NCBI GenBank assembly: GCA_015058015.1
Contig: SVDM01000023.1
Location: 1-32,407 of the forward strand
Direction of reading: 5' to 3'
DNA length: 32,407 nt
DNA from: Lachnospiraceae bacterium
GTDB lineage: Bacteria > Bacillota > Clostridia > Lachnospirales > Lachnospiraceae
In this document: positions 7,571 through 15,202 of the stretch, one piece after another
How the letters are laid out: each line of letters begins with the position of its first letter
How positions within the stretch are numbered: position 1 is the stretch's first letter
Position numbers and translations under genes: made by a program
Notes under the pieces: generated by a model
What the model saw: only the letters and a program-made list of their open reading frames with translations
What the model was told of the DNA's origin: nothing
Database searches by the model: none

Positions 7571-9466
7571 ATGAAAAACGAATGGAAAACAGAAGAGTTT
7601 AGCGCTATTTCTATCCAAGAAAATATTGCCAATAAGGTTTTTGTTGTTCCTAGGTATCAAAGAGGTGTGGTATGGAAGGACCAGCAAAGGGCGGATTTGG
7701 TTGATACAATAAAAAAGGGATTACCATTTGGAACATTGTTGTTATATAGGGGGGACGACGGTGTTTATCAAATAATTGATGGATTACAGAGAAGTAATGC
7801 AATAATAGAATTTGTCACAAACCCAACACAGTTTTTTGAGGATGAGGATATAGATATAAGTGTTCTTAGAAAAATTGTTGAATTGGCAGATTTAAAGGGA
7901 AATGTTCATGCTCAAGAAGAGAAAATAAAAGGATTATTAATTGAGTGGGTTAAAAGTCATAAGACACTTGTTGAAGTGGAGGCAATGCAGTTCTCAAAAT
8001 TTGGTAAAGAGGTTTCTTCGTATCTGCCTACATGTAAGGGGAAAGAGTTTGAAATAGGTGACTTGATTGAGCCGATGATGAAAAATTATCAAGAAATATG
8101 TAAGAAAATTAGCGATACAAAAATTCCGGCTATAGTTCTGTCGGGAGAAGCAGATTTACTTCCAGTTCTTTTTGAGAGAATTAATTCTAAGGGTACACAG
8201 CTTTCAAAATATCAAATATATGCTGCAACGTGGAGTGGGAAGAAATATAAGATAGGGGACAAACTCTTAGAACTAGTAAAAGCAAATCGAGATAGATATG
8301 ATCAAATGCTGGATGGAAACGGAACGATCGATGAGTACGATTCGTCAGCTTTTATGATGGAAAAGGAATTAGATGCATTTGAAATAGCATTTGGATTAGG
8401 TAAATTCTTATCTAGAAAATGGCCATATTTGTTTGGAAAACCGCAAGATGAGAAGAGCGTTGAGAGTATAGGGTTCACATTAATGACAACGTGTCTTGGA
8501 ATGAAGAATCAGCAGGCTAAGACTATGAATGTTAAGTTGGATGAGCTGATTGGCGAGCATAGGATAAATGAATTCTTAAATAGAATAATAGAATGTGTAG
8601 CATATGCAGAGAAGTATGTCGGGAAATTTAGCAAGTTTAAGTCAAATTCAAGATCGAATGCAGGTGAACGCCCGTTGCATACAGAGTTTCAAATAGCATC
8701 CGTTGTGTCATCAGTATTTTTAATGAAATATGCCAAAATAACTAGAGACCATGATGACAATGTTGTTTCCATCTCATATGATTTTGCTCAGGCGCAATCA
8801 GAGTGGAATAAAACGCTCAAAAAGGCTTTTGAAAAAAATGTGGCGAAAATATTTATTATGGAGTCATTACAAAAAAGGTGGAGTGGAACTGGAGATAAAA
8901 AACTAGATATGATTCTAGTGAATCCAGGCTATTATACAAAACAGGTTACTGAAGAGGATTTTGAAACGGTATTAGACGCTTGGTTTGATTCACTTAATGA
9001 TGAGCGTGCTGAGTTTAAGCGAATAGCAAACCCTAAAGAGCAGGAGCTAATAATACTTTCAGCGATTTATCTTTGTTTATTTTCTGCTGGGCAACAGATT
9101 GATGGATCAAATTATGATATAGAACATCTTGCGACACAAAACTTAATGAAAAAACACTTGGATCGATTCGATGGAACTTTAAGACTGCCAATTAGCTCAA
9201 TAGGAAATCTATGTTTACTTCCAGAATATGCAAATAGAAGTAAGAGAGACAAAACAATTTATGATGATACAGAGTATCTAAAAAAGTCTGGATTGACAAT
9301 TGAGACGATTGAAGAAAAGTATTCATTTACTAAAAAAGAGGATCTAGAATGGATATCTGATTACTCGTCTTCAAAAGATGAGTTCGAAAAAGCATATATG
9401 TCTTTCATAAAAACACACTTTAATAATATGAAAGGTATACTATTAAAGTATTTTATTCAAATATAG
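7571..9466 (+). CDS. GmrSD-like restriction protein (DUF262 + DUF1524)
   Basis: This 631-residue protein has an N-terminal DUF262 (ParB/Srx-like, GmrS-type) domain with PRYQRGVVW near residues 28-36 and the signature D70-G-L-Q-R74, a variant of the usual DGQQR. The C-terminal part carries a DUF1524 HNH-type pattern: D516-I-E-H519, IGNLCLLP at 544-551 and N555-x2-K558. This is the layout of single-chain GmrSD type IV restriction enzymes, which use NTP binding or hydrolysis to cleave modified phage DNA. The start ATG 7571 is chosen over a GTG at 7544 because AAAGGAGGGG (7556-7565) lies 5 bases upstream. The gene is AT-rich, has its own promoter region and a strong terminator, and so looks like a stand-alone defence gene. 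Confidence 0.85.
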   Translation: MKNEWKTEEFSAISIQENIANKVFVVPRYQRGVVWKDQQRADLVDTIKKGLPFGTLLLYRGDDGVYQIIDGLQRSNAIIEFVTNPTQFFEDEDIDISVLRKIVELADLKGNVHAQEEKIKGLLIEWVKSHKTLVEVEAMQFSKFGKEVSSYLPTCKGKEFEIGDLIEPMMKNYQEICKKISDTKIPAIVLSGEADLLPVLFERINSKGTQLSKYQIYAATWSGKKYKIGDKLLELVKANRDRYDQMLDGNGTIDEYDSSAFMMEKELDAFEIAFGLGKFLSRKWPYLFGKPQDEKSVESIGFTLMTTCLGMKNQQAKTMNVKLDELIGEHRINEFLNRIIECVAYAEKYVGKFSKFKSNSRSNAGERPLHTEFQIASVVSSVFLMKYAKITRDHDDNVVSISYDFAQAQSEWNKTLKKAFEKNVAKIFIMESLQKRWSGTGDKKLDMILVNPGYYTKQVTEEDFETVLDAWFDSLNDERAEFKRIANPKEQELIILSAIYLCLFSAGQQIDGSNYDIEHLATQNLMKKHLDRFDGTLRLPISSIGNLCLLPEYANRSKRDKTIYDDTEYLKKSGLTIETIEEKYSFTKKEDLEWISDYSSSKDEFEKAYMSFIKTHFNNMKGILLKYFIQI

Positions 9467-9474
9467 TAGAAACG

Positions 9475-9514
9475 ATAAATAAACTTCTAGATATTTACTA
9501 GAAGTTTATTTATT
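9475..9514 (+). terminator. Strong terminator after the GmrSD-like gene
   Basis: A 16-bp stem (9475-9490 with 9498-9513) is uninterrupted and closed by a 7-base loop. Both flanks are AT-rich, so it could work in both directions. It closes the GmrSD-like gene and precedes the first deformylase remnant. Confidence 0.85.
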
Positions 9515-9577
9515 AACATGGTAAATGGATGAGGATTAGAGACAAAAGAACAAACAGAATACAGACTGCATTTTCAG

Positions 9578-9934
9578 TTGAGTGAAGGTGATAAGCAGGT
9601 TATAGAAGATTTGATGGATACCCTGAAAGCGAATATGGACCACTGCGTTGGTATGGCCGCCAACATGATTGGTGAGCGGAAGCGGATTATAGTAATTGCG
9701 GCGGGGCCATTTGTCATTCCCATGGTTAATCCGGTGATTACGAGGAAGAGTGGGAAGTATGAGACCGAGGAAGGGTGTCTGTCCCTTGAAGGGGTGCGGC
9801 CCTGCACAAGGTATAAGGAGATTGAGGTTGATTTCCTGGATAAGGACTTCAAGCCGCAGCATGGGAAGTATTCCGGGTTTGCGGCGCAGGTGATTCAACA
9901 TGAGATGGATCATTTTGAAGGATTACTAGTATAA
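9578..9934 (+). pseudogene. Peptide-deformylase-like gene, copy 1, 5' end lost
   Basis: From about 9598 the sequence is closely similar to the complete copy at 12282-12692, including EGCLS and the QHEMDH metal-binding motif. Upstream of that point the similarity is lost and no ATG with a ribosome site opens the frame. The frame is open from 9533, and the best start is a TTG at 9578 without a Shine-Dalgarno sequence. The first 20 or so residues have therefore been replaced by unrelated sequence, probably when the upstream defence block was joined here. It may be untranslated. The position that should hold the catalytic Gln of motif 1 is Met, as in copy 2. The downstream end is intact and is followed by a terminator. 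Confidence 0.75.
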
Positions 9935-9969
9935 TGTGTTAAACAAAGACTATAAGATGTTGTTGAGGA

Positions 9970-10001
9970 ATAGAGCTGTGAATATACAGCTCTATTTTTG
10001 T
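9970..10001 (+). terminator. Terminator after deformylase copy 1
   Basis: An 11-bp stem (9970-9980 with 9987-9997) around GAATAT is followed by a run of T. It lies 35 bases after the stop of copy 1. Confidence 0.85.
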
Positions 10002-10067
10002 TCAAAGACGGATACAAGTATCTCTCTTTCTAGTGGAAAAGAAAAGATAAAAACACAAAATTACTTG

Positions 10068-10096
10068 GTGACATACACAAACAAATTTTGTACAAT
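10068..10096 (+). promoter_or_regulatory. Promoter for the HTH/CoiA-like unit
   Basis: GTGACA (10068-10073), a 17-base spacer and TACAAT (10091-10096) each match the sigma-A consensus in five of six positions. ACAAAATT (10055-10062) and AATTTTGT (10084-10091) form an inverted repeat around the promoter and could be an operator for the HTH protein made from it. Transcription would begin near 10103, leaving a leader of about 130 bases with no other visible gene. Confidence 0.6.
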
Positions 10097-10236
10097 TCGA
10101 ATAAAGAGCGATGAAAAATGGTAATTATTTCAAGAAGAAGTAATAAAATTATGAGCCACAAATTCCTTGCGTTTGGTGGATTTCAGCGCATTTGGCTGAT
10201 ATAGTGAGAGGCATAAAAAGAAAGGAGGCCTGTCAT

Positions 10237-11148
10237 ATGATAGATTTTAAAGAATTAAGAACTAAGATTGGATTAACACAGGCAGAATTAGCAAAGAAGG
10301 TTGATGTATCCGTAAATACAATTCAAAACTGGGAGAGCAGAAAGACTTTGCCAAAAGGTGACAAAATGAATCAATATTTGAAAGCATTAGAAATCACTGA
10401 TCAAGTTTTAATAAAAAGAATCATGTCTGATATTGCTGCAGCTTCATATATTGAAGAAGTTGCTGCGGTAGATAATGTTCCGTACTGCTTATTTCCCGAT
10501 GGCTCAGAACAGATTGATAAGATAAAGAACTGTTTTGCATCTGCCGAAGAGCTGGATATGCTAGGTTATGCGTATTATGTTAGTTCTAATGGAAAACATG
10601 CACAGATGGAAAAAAGAAGAGAAGAGCATTTTATACTTGAATTCGCCTTCTTTGAGAAGTATGGCGGATATAACGTTACGATGAAAAGACTTCATGATGC
10701 AGGAAAACGCTTGGGAGCCCTTCGCCTGGATGCAATCGAATTTGCTGAGCAAAATCCTGGTTGTGAGTATCGTTTGACTTCAATTGAAAAAGAGAAAATT
10801 ATAGATAAGCTGGGAATTCTTTTTCGAATAACGAATTATCAGAAGCAGATTAAAGAGATTTACGATTTGTTAAAAACTATAGAATCGTCTGTAGATATGC
10901 CTCATTCACCGAAGCACATGGGTACGATAATGCAGCTTACGAGAAGAGTTAATGCGTTGCTACAGAATTCCCATGATAGAATCTCAGGGAAACGAAACTT
11001 TGGAGTCCTGGAAGGGTATATTTCTTTAAAGGATGATTCGCAGGAAAACCCCAATCTGAGTATGGTAGAGTTAACAGAACGTGGTAGAATGTTAATAGAA
11101 ATGGTTGAGGGCAATGAATATATAAACAGAAATGCAGTACTCTTATAA
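10237..11148 (+). CDS. XRE-type HTH protein with a long C-terminal domain
   Basis: This 303-residue protein starts with a Cro/C1-type helix-turn-helix (residues about 4-45: LTQAELAKKVDVSVNTIQNW then a short wing). About 240 residues follow that match nothing I recognise and are largely helical and charged. The ATG is placed at 10237 because AAAGGAGG (10221-10228) precedes it; an in-frame TTG at 10192 has no such site. The next gene begins 13 bases on and uses a ribosome site that overlaps this stop codon, so the two form a unit. It probably represses or activates that unit, but the long extra domain may sense something or take part in defence directly. Confidence 0.75.
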   Translation: MIDFKELRTKIGLTQAELAKKVDVSVNTIQNWESRKTLPKGDKMNQYLKALEITDQVLIKRIMSDIAAASYIEEVAAVDNVPYCLFPDGSEQIDKIKNCFASAEELDMLGYAYYVSSNGKHAQMEKRREEHFILEFAFFEKYGGYNVTMKRLHDAGKRLGALRLDAIEFAEQNPGCEYRLTSIEKEKIIDKLGILFRITNYQKQIKEIYDLLKTIESSVDMPHSPKHMGTIMQLTRRVNALLQNSHDRISGKRNFGVLEGYISLKDDSQENPNLSMVELTERGRMLIEMVEGNEYINRNAVLL

Positions 11149-11160
11149 AGGAGGATACAC

Positions 11161-12021
11161 GTGTTAATTGCAAATGATAGAAATAATAATAGAATATATG
11201 CAAACTCTGGGATAAAATATAACGAGTGTTTTTGCCCGGATTGTAGCGAGATGTTAATACACCGCGTTGGCAAGCATAATGCGCCTCACTTTGCGCACAG
11301 ACCTAACTCTAATTGTGCTTATAGAATGGACAAAGACAGCAAAAGTCCGTGGCATATTCATATGCAAGATTTGTTTCCGATAGAATCTTTGGAGAGAAGG
11401 TTTTATGATGAAAAGACCGGAGAACTACAATATATTGCCGATGTGTTTCTTGAAGAAAGCAACACGGTAATAGAATTTCAGCATAGTCCAATCTCTGACG
11501 AGGCTTTTGCTAATAGAACATTGTTTCATAATTCAAAGGGACGTCGTATCGTTTGGGTATTTGACGAAAGCAAACCTGATTCAGAGTATGGTAGATTAAA
11601 AGAAAGTGAATATGGTTTTTTGGGAGACTGGATTCATTGTAATTGTGAGTTTGACTGGCCACGCTCACCTAGAAAAGTTTTGAAGTCTATTTTAACAATA
11701 AAGGAAATGGATTTATTACCACACTACAGTATTTGTGTTTATTATGGAGAACAAGACACTGTTCATCGTATAATTCGTCATGATATGAATTATACGAGTA
11801 TTCTTTTTTCAGTTCATCCAATTGTTCTTGGAGCGGATATGGATGTTGATGATTTTTTTAAACCGGAAAGTCATTGGCTATCACAAAGTCCTTATAAAGA
11901 TCGTATCGAGGAACATAATCGAATAGAAAAGGAAAAAAAGGAAGCGGCTAATGCAAAAGCAAGCAGAGAATTATGGGAAATGGTAATGGCGGCTTCTAAT
12001 AAACGTGGGCCGCGATTATAA
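11161..12021 (+). CDS. CoiA-like nuclease
   Basis: This 286-residue protein resembles the competence protein CoiA family. It has an N-terminal zinc-ribbon-like cluster (C23-x-C25-x2-C28, then H43-F-A-H46 and C52) and a nuclease-like core with D94 followed by E105-F-Q107, the E-x-Q variant of PD-(D/E)XK seen in CoiA proteins. The rest is less conserved, ending in a charged helical tail. The start is GTG 11161 with AGGAGG (11149-11154) 6 bases upstream. No competence genes are near, and it is paired with an HTH protein between two deformylase copies, so a role in defence or as a mobile-element nuclease is as likely as one in DNA uptake. Confidence 0.8.
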   Translation: MLIANDRNNNRIYANSGIKYNECFCPDCSEMLIHRVGKHNAPHFAHRPNSNCAYRMDKDSKSPWHIHMQDLFPIESLERRFYDEKTGELQYIADVFLEESNTVIEFQHSPISDEAFANRTLFHNSKGRRIVWVFDESKPDSEYGRLKESEYGFLGDWIHCNCEFDWPRSPRKVLKSILTIKEMDLLPHYSICVYYGEQDTVHRIIRHDMNYTSILFSVHPIVLGADMDVDDFFKPESHWLSQSPYKDRIEEHNRIEKEKKEAANAKASRELWEMVMAASNKRGPRL

Positions 12022-12128
12022 AGTTTAGGTACACATGTTACCCAAAATGAGAGTACGACTTCAACGAGGTCGGACGCAAATGTATTTAAGACAGACCCTC
12101 GGAGACGTCGGCACTTAGTGAGCAGGTG

Positions 12129-12164
12129 ATGTGTCCGGGATTAAAACCGGCGGATACATTTTCC
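12129..12164 (+). terminator. Likely terminator after the CoiA-like gene
   Basis: A 9-bp stem (12129-12137 with 12151-12159, one G-T pair) continues with two G-C pairs around ATTAAAA, and is followed by TTTT and CCTC. The rest of the 12022-12281 gap holds no gene; it contains the GC-rich site at 12201-12215 discussed separately and the motif GGCCGGCC near 12240. Confidence 0.55.
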
Positions 12165-12200
12165 TCACATTACATGCGAACTTAGTACCGCTACGTCGGA

Positions 12201-12215
12201 GCCGGAGCGGAAGCG
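12201..12215 (+). repeat. 15-bp GC-rich site shared with the copy 3 junction
   Basis: GCCGGAGCGGAAGCG occurs here in the spacer upstream of deformylase copy 2 and again at 17894-17908, exactly where copy 3 begins. Its last 12 bases, GGAGCGGAAGCG, also occur inside the deformylase gene at 12431-12442. Confidence 0.8.
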
Positions 12216-12281
12216 TGTCTTGGCTTGAATACATTTGTGGCCGGCCGCTTAACGGTGGCATTTCCCTAAGGAGAATAATAG

Positions 12282-12692
12282 ATGATTAAAGACATAGTCA
12301 AAGATCAGCTCTTCCTGCAGCAGAAATCAGACTCTGCCACGGAAGCTGATGCGCAAATTATAGAAGATTTGATGGATACCCTGAAAGCGAATATGGACCA
12401 CTGCGTTGGTATGGCTGCCAACATGATTGGGGAGCGGAAGCGGATTATAGTAATTGCGGCAGGGCCATTTGTCATTCCCATGGTGAATCCGGTGATTACG
12501 AAGAAGAGTGGGAAGTATGAGACAGAGGAAGGGTGTCTGTCCTTGGAAGGGGTGCGGCCCTGCACAAGGTATAAGGAGATTGAGGTTGATTTCCTGGATA
12601 AGGACTTTAAGCCGCAGCATGGGAAGTATTCCGGGTTTGCGGCGCAGGTGATTCAACATGAGATAGATCATTTTGAAGGGATATTGATATAA
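12282..12692 (+). CDS. Peptide-deformylase-like protein, copy 2 (complete)
   Basis: At 136 residues this is a short deformylase of the type seen in many clostridia. It has motif 2 EGCLS (83-87) with the metal-binding Cys85 and motif 3 H126-E127-x2-H130. Motif 1 reads VGMAANM, so the Gln that stabilises the reaction intermediate in known deformylases is Met48. It may therefore be weak or act on something other than N-formyl-Met. It is unlikely to be the only deformylase of the cell. The start has AAGGAG about 9 bases upstream. A MATE transporter gene begins 18 bases after the stop and is probably co-transcribed. Copies 1 and 3 are damaged versions of the same gene. Confidence 0.85.
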   Translation: MIKDIVKDQLFLQQKSDSATEADAQIIEDLMDTLKANMDHCVGMAANMIGERKRIIVIAAGPFVIPMVNPVITKKSGKYETEEGCLSLEGVRPCTRYKEIEVDFLDKDFKPQHGKYSGFAAQVIQHEIDHFEGILI

Positions 12693-12710
12693 AAGGGGTA
12701 TAGGTTTTGT

Positions 12711-14009
12711 ATGAGGATAAAAGAGTCTTTAAAAAGCCTTAATTGGGGGATGTTTCGGGCATTGCTCGTTATGGGACTGTGTCCCGTTATTTATACGACT
12801 GTAAGGGTATTTTTCCTGGGGCAGCTACCCGGGGACTATGCCTTTTCTATTGCGGGGCAGCTGTCTTGGGTCAGCCTCTTATATGAGGTACTGGACGAGG
12901 CGATTATACTGCCGCTGTTCTATTTTCTTGGACGGGCCTTCAAAGATAAGGCCGAAATGTCTAACCGAATCCGGACGGGGCTTATTCTATCCCTCATCAT
13001 TTATTCCGTGATTGCTGTGATAATTATGATATTTATCACACCCTTGCTGCAGTTTATGGCGGCTACGCCGGATATTATACCGGAGTCCGCGACTTATATA
13101 AGAATCGAGAGTGTGGCAAATGTCTTCGGCATCCTTTTCAGATTCGCCCAGGTTGCCCTGATTGTAATAGGTTCAGAAAAACTTGTATATGGCCTTACGG
13201 CAGTTAAGGTGCTGTTATCACTGGTGCTGGATACATTTCTAGTTTCGCAGCTTAGTATGTCTTTGGCACTTGGGGTAAATGGCATTGGCATTTCCAATAT
13301 AATCTCTAATGTCATATTATTCCTGGTAACTCTTGTTATGATTGAGAGATGTGGTTATAGCATCCGAGGCGGTGGAAAGCTGTCCTTCGCCTGGATCAAG
13401 GACTTCCTAAGAGTAGGCGGAATCTCGGGGCTGGAGTCCCTGGTGAGAAATATCGCCTATATGCTGATGGTGTCCCGAATGGTAAATATGGTAGGAGAAC
13501 AGGGGACCTATTGGGTTGCGAACAACTTTATCTGGGGTTGGCTGTTGCTTCCGATACTCCAGTTAGGCGAGCTCATTAAGCAGGAGGTTGCTAAGGATAA
13601 GGCAGCAGTTAAGAATAATACACCGGCCTATTTCGTGGTGACCACAGCTACTTGCCTCTTGTGGGTTATCTTGATTCCTCTATTTAAGCCCTTTATGCAG
13701 TATGTACTGGGATTCGAGGATGTGGATAAGCTGTTCTCTCTGGTGATGACTTTGTTGATATTCTATGTCATGTACGCCTTCCAGAACATCTTCGATATGA
13801 CATTCTACGGTGCCGGCAAGACAGAGTATATGTTGGCGGAGTCGGTTATTACTAATGCGGTGTACTATGGGGGCTTTTTCATAGCCTACCTGACCGGCGC
13901 CTGGGTACCGTCACTTCTTGGAATTGCCCTGATGTTCGGTGGCGGCAATGCCTTTGACACGGTGGTGTCGGGAGTGATGTATTGGAGGTTTAGGAGGAAG
14001 ATGGATTGA
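12711..14009 (+). CDS. MATE-family efflux transporter
   Basis: This 432-residue protein has about twelve hydrophobic segments and the MATE arrangement, including an N-terminal region with the Phe/Leu-Gly-Gln stretch after helix 1 and two similar halves. MATE proteins export drugs or metabolites in exchange for Na+ or H+. It lies 18 bases after deformylase copy 2, with AAAGGGG near the stop of that gene as the only ribosome site, so the two are probably one unit. Base composition is richer in GC than the nuclease genes that follow. A deformylase paralogue next to an efflux pump could form a resistance unit, but no substrate can be read from the sequence. Confidence 0.82.
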   Translation: MRIKESLKSLNWGMFRALLVMGLCPVIYTTVRVFFLGQLPGDYAFSIAGQLSWVSLLYEVLDEAIILPLFYFLGRAFKDKAEMSNRIRTGLILSLIIYSVIAVIIMIFITPLLQFMAATPDIIPESATYIRIESVANVFGILFRFAQVALIVIGSEKLVYGLTAVKVLLSLVLDTFLVSQLSMSLALGVNGIGISNIISNVILFLVTLVMIERCGYSIRGGGKLSFAWIKDFLRVGGISGLESLVRNIAYMLMVSRMVNMVGEQGTYWVANNFIWGWLLLPILQLGELIKQEVAKDKAAVKNNTPAYFVVTTATCLLWVILIPLFKPFMQYVLGFEDVDKLFSLVMTLLIFYVMYAFQNIFDMTFYGAGKTEYMLAESVITNAVYYGGFFIAYLTGAWVPSLLGIALMFGGGNAFDTVVSGVMYWRFRRKMD

Positions 14010-14026
14010 GGGATGATTATTGGACA

Positions 14027-14042
14027 TATAATGTTATATAAT
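14027..14042 (+). promoter_or_regulatory. Two overlapping -10-like boxes before the nuclease/ATPase pair
   Basis: TATAAT occurs at 14027-14032 and again at 14037-14042, 50 bases before the next start. Neither has a good -35 at the right distance, so this is a weak promoter candidate. The 77-base gap suggests the pair downstream has its own start. Confidence 0.3.
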
Positions 14043-14086
14043 GGGAAAAAATGGGCGCACTGTCTTTGATATGAAAGGAGAAGCTG

Positions 14087-15202
14087 ATGAGAATAATACA
14101 CTCTGCAGATATGCATTTAGATTCGCGAATGACAGCGAATCTTGATAACGATAAAGCAAAGAATAGAAAACTTGAATTACTTGATACATTCGTTAGAATG
14201 GTCAATTACGCTGAGAAAGAAAAAGTTGATGCAATTATTATTGCAGGAGATTTGTTTGATACAAAAACCTTTTCTGCGGGTGCACGAAATAGCGTGGTTG
14301 AAGCTATTAGTTCACATCCGAGAATAAAGTTCTTTTATATTAAAGGCAATCATGGTGGTGGTGAACGGTTTATTGAGGCCATCAAGGAATTGCCAGACAA
14401 TCTGTATCTGTTTGACGATAGATGGAGAAAGTATACGTTGTTTGAGAAACAAGGGGCAAAGATAACGTTATCCGGGATAGAACTAAGCATTAATAATGTG
14501 AATACGATTTATTCCTCTCTTTTACTTGATCCAAGAGACCATAACATAGTTACCATACATGGTCAGGTGTCAAAATATCAGGATAATAAGTCGTCGGACT
14601 GCATTAGCCTAACAGATTTGCGGAACAAAAATATTGATTACTTGGCACTTGGTCATGTCCATGAGTACCAGGAAGTCGAAATACCGCCTAGGGGTTTATA
14701 TTGTTATTGCGGCTGCCTTGAAGGAAGAGGCTTTGATGAGTGCGGTAAGCATGGATTTGTATTACTTGATATAAATGAGGAAGACTTCTCTTGTAGAAGA
14801 GAGTTTGTAGACTTTGCAAAAAGACATCTGTATGAGATTCCTGTGGATATCTCCGGTTGTAGAACCAACAACGATATTTTAAGAAAGATTGAAGAAGCAA
14901 TAGAATTACAACGGCCGGACGCTAAAGACTTAATCAAAGTTGTTCTAATCGGAGACATAGATGTAGATTGCGATAAGAACACAGAGTTTCTGGCGAAACA
15001 GCTCTGTGATAGGTTTTATTATGCGAAGGTTCAGGATAAGACTAAAATTGCTATTGATTATAATGATTATGAATTGGACGTGTCATTAAAAGGTGAATTT
15101 GTAAGATTAGTCAAGGGCGATGACTCACTCGGAGAGGAAGAAAAGGCGGAGATAATTCGCTGTGGCTTCCAGGCATTAAATGGGGAGGATATTGAATTAT
15201 GA
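14087..15202 (+). CDS. SbcD/YhaO-like metallophosphoesterase (DNA exonuclease subunit)
   Basis: This 371-residue protein has the five metallophosphatase motifs of the Mre11/SbcD family: D8-x-H10, G54-D55, GNHG at 87-90, H158-G and GHVH at 189-192. The fourth residue of GNHD is Gly. Such proteins cut DNA ends or hairpins together with an SMC-like ATPase, which is encoded next with an ATGA stop/start overlap. AAAGGAG lies 6 bases upstream of the start. The pair is most like B. subtilis YhaO-YhaN rather than classical SbcD-SbcC, judged by the partner. The part after the catalytic domain (about 240-371) is the family's less conserved capping region. Confidence 0.85.
   Translation: MRIIHSADMHLDSRMTANLDNDKAKNRKLELLDTFVRMVNYAEKEKVDAIIIAGDLFDTKTFSAGARNSVVEAISSHPRIKFFYIKGNHGGGERFIEAIKELPDNLYLFDDRWRKYTLFEKQGAKITLSGIELSINNVNTIYSSLLLDPRDHNIVTIHGQVSKYQDNKSSDCISLTDLRNKNIDYLALGHVHEYQEVEIPPRGLYCYCGCLEGRGFDECGKHGFVLLDINEEDFSCRREFVDFAKRHLYEIPVDISGCRTNNDILRKIEEAIELQRPDAKDLIKVVLIGDIDVDCDKNTEFLAKQLCDRFYYAKVQDKTKIAIDYNDYELDVSLKGEFVRLVKGDDSLGEEEKAEIIRCGFQALNGEDIEL

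Noticed and set aside
9536-9913. Long minus-strand frames opposite the deformylase copies
   Set aside because: They recur at each copy only because the copies are similar. The products have no protein-like features and the plus strand encodes the family motifs.
9936-10124. A 62-codon frame after deformylase copy 1
   Set aside because: It runs through the terminator at 9970-10001, has no ribosome site and a composition typical of spacer.
12022-12281. An insertion-sequence remnant in the gap before deformylase copy 2
   Set aside because: No terminal inverted repeats, target duplication or transposase residues could be found; only a terminator and the 15-bp site are supported.
14142-14327. A 61-codon frame inside the SbcD/YhaO-like gene
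   Set aside because: It overlaps a gene with all family motifs in another frame and has no ribosome site.
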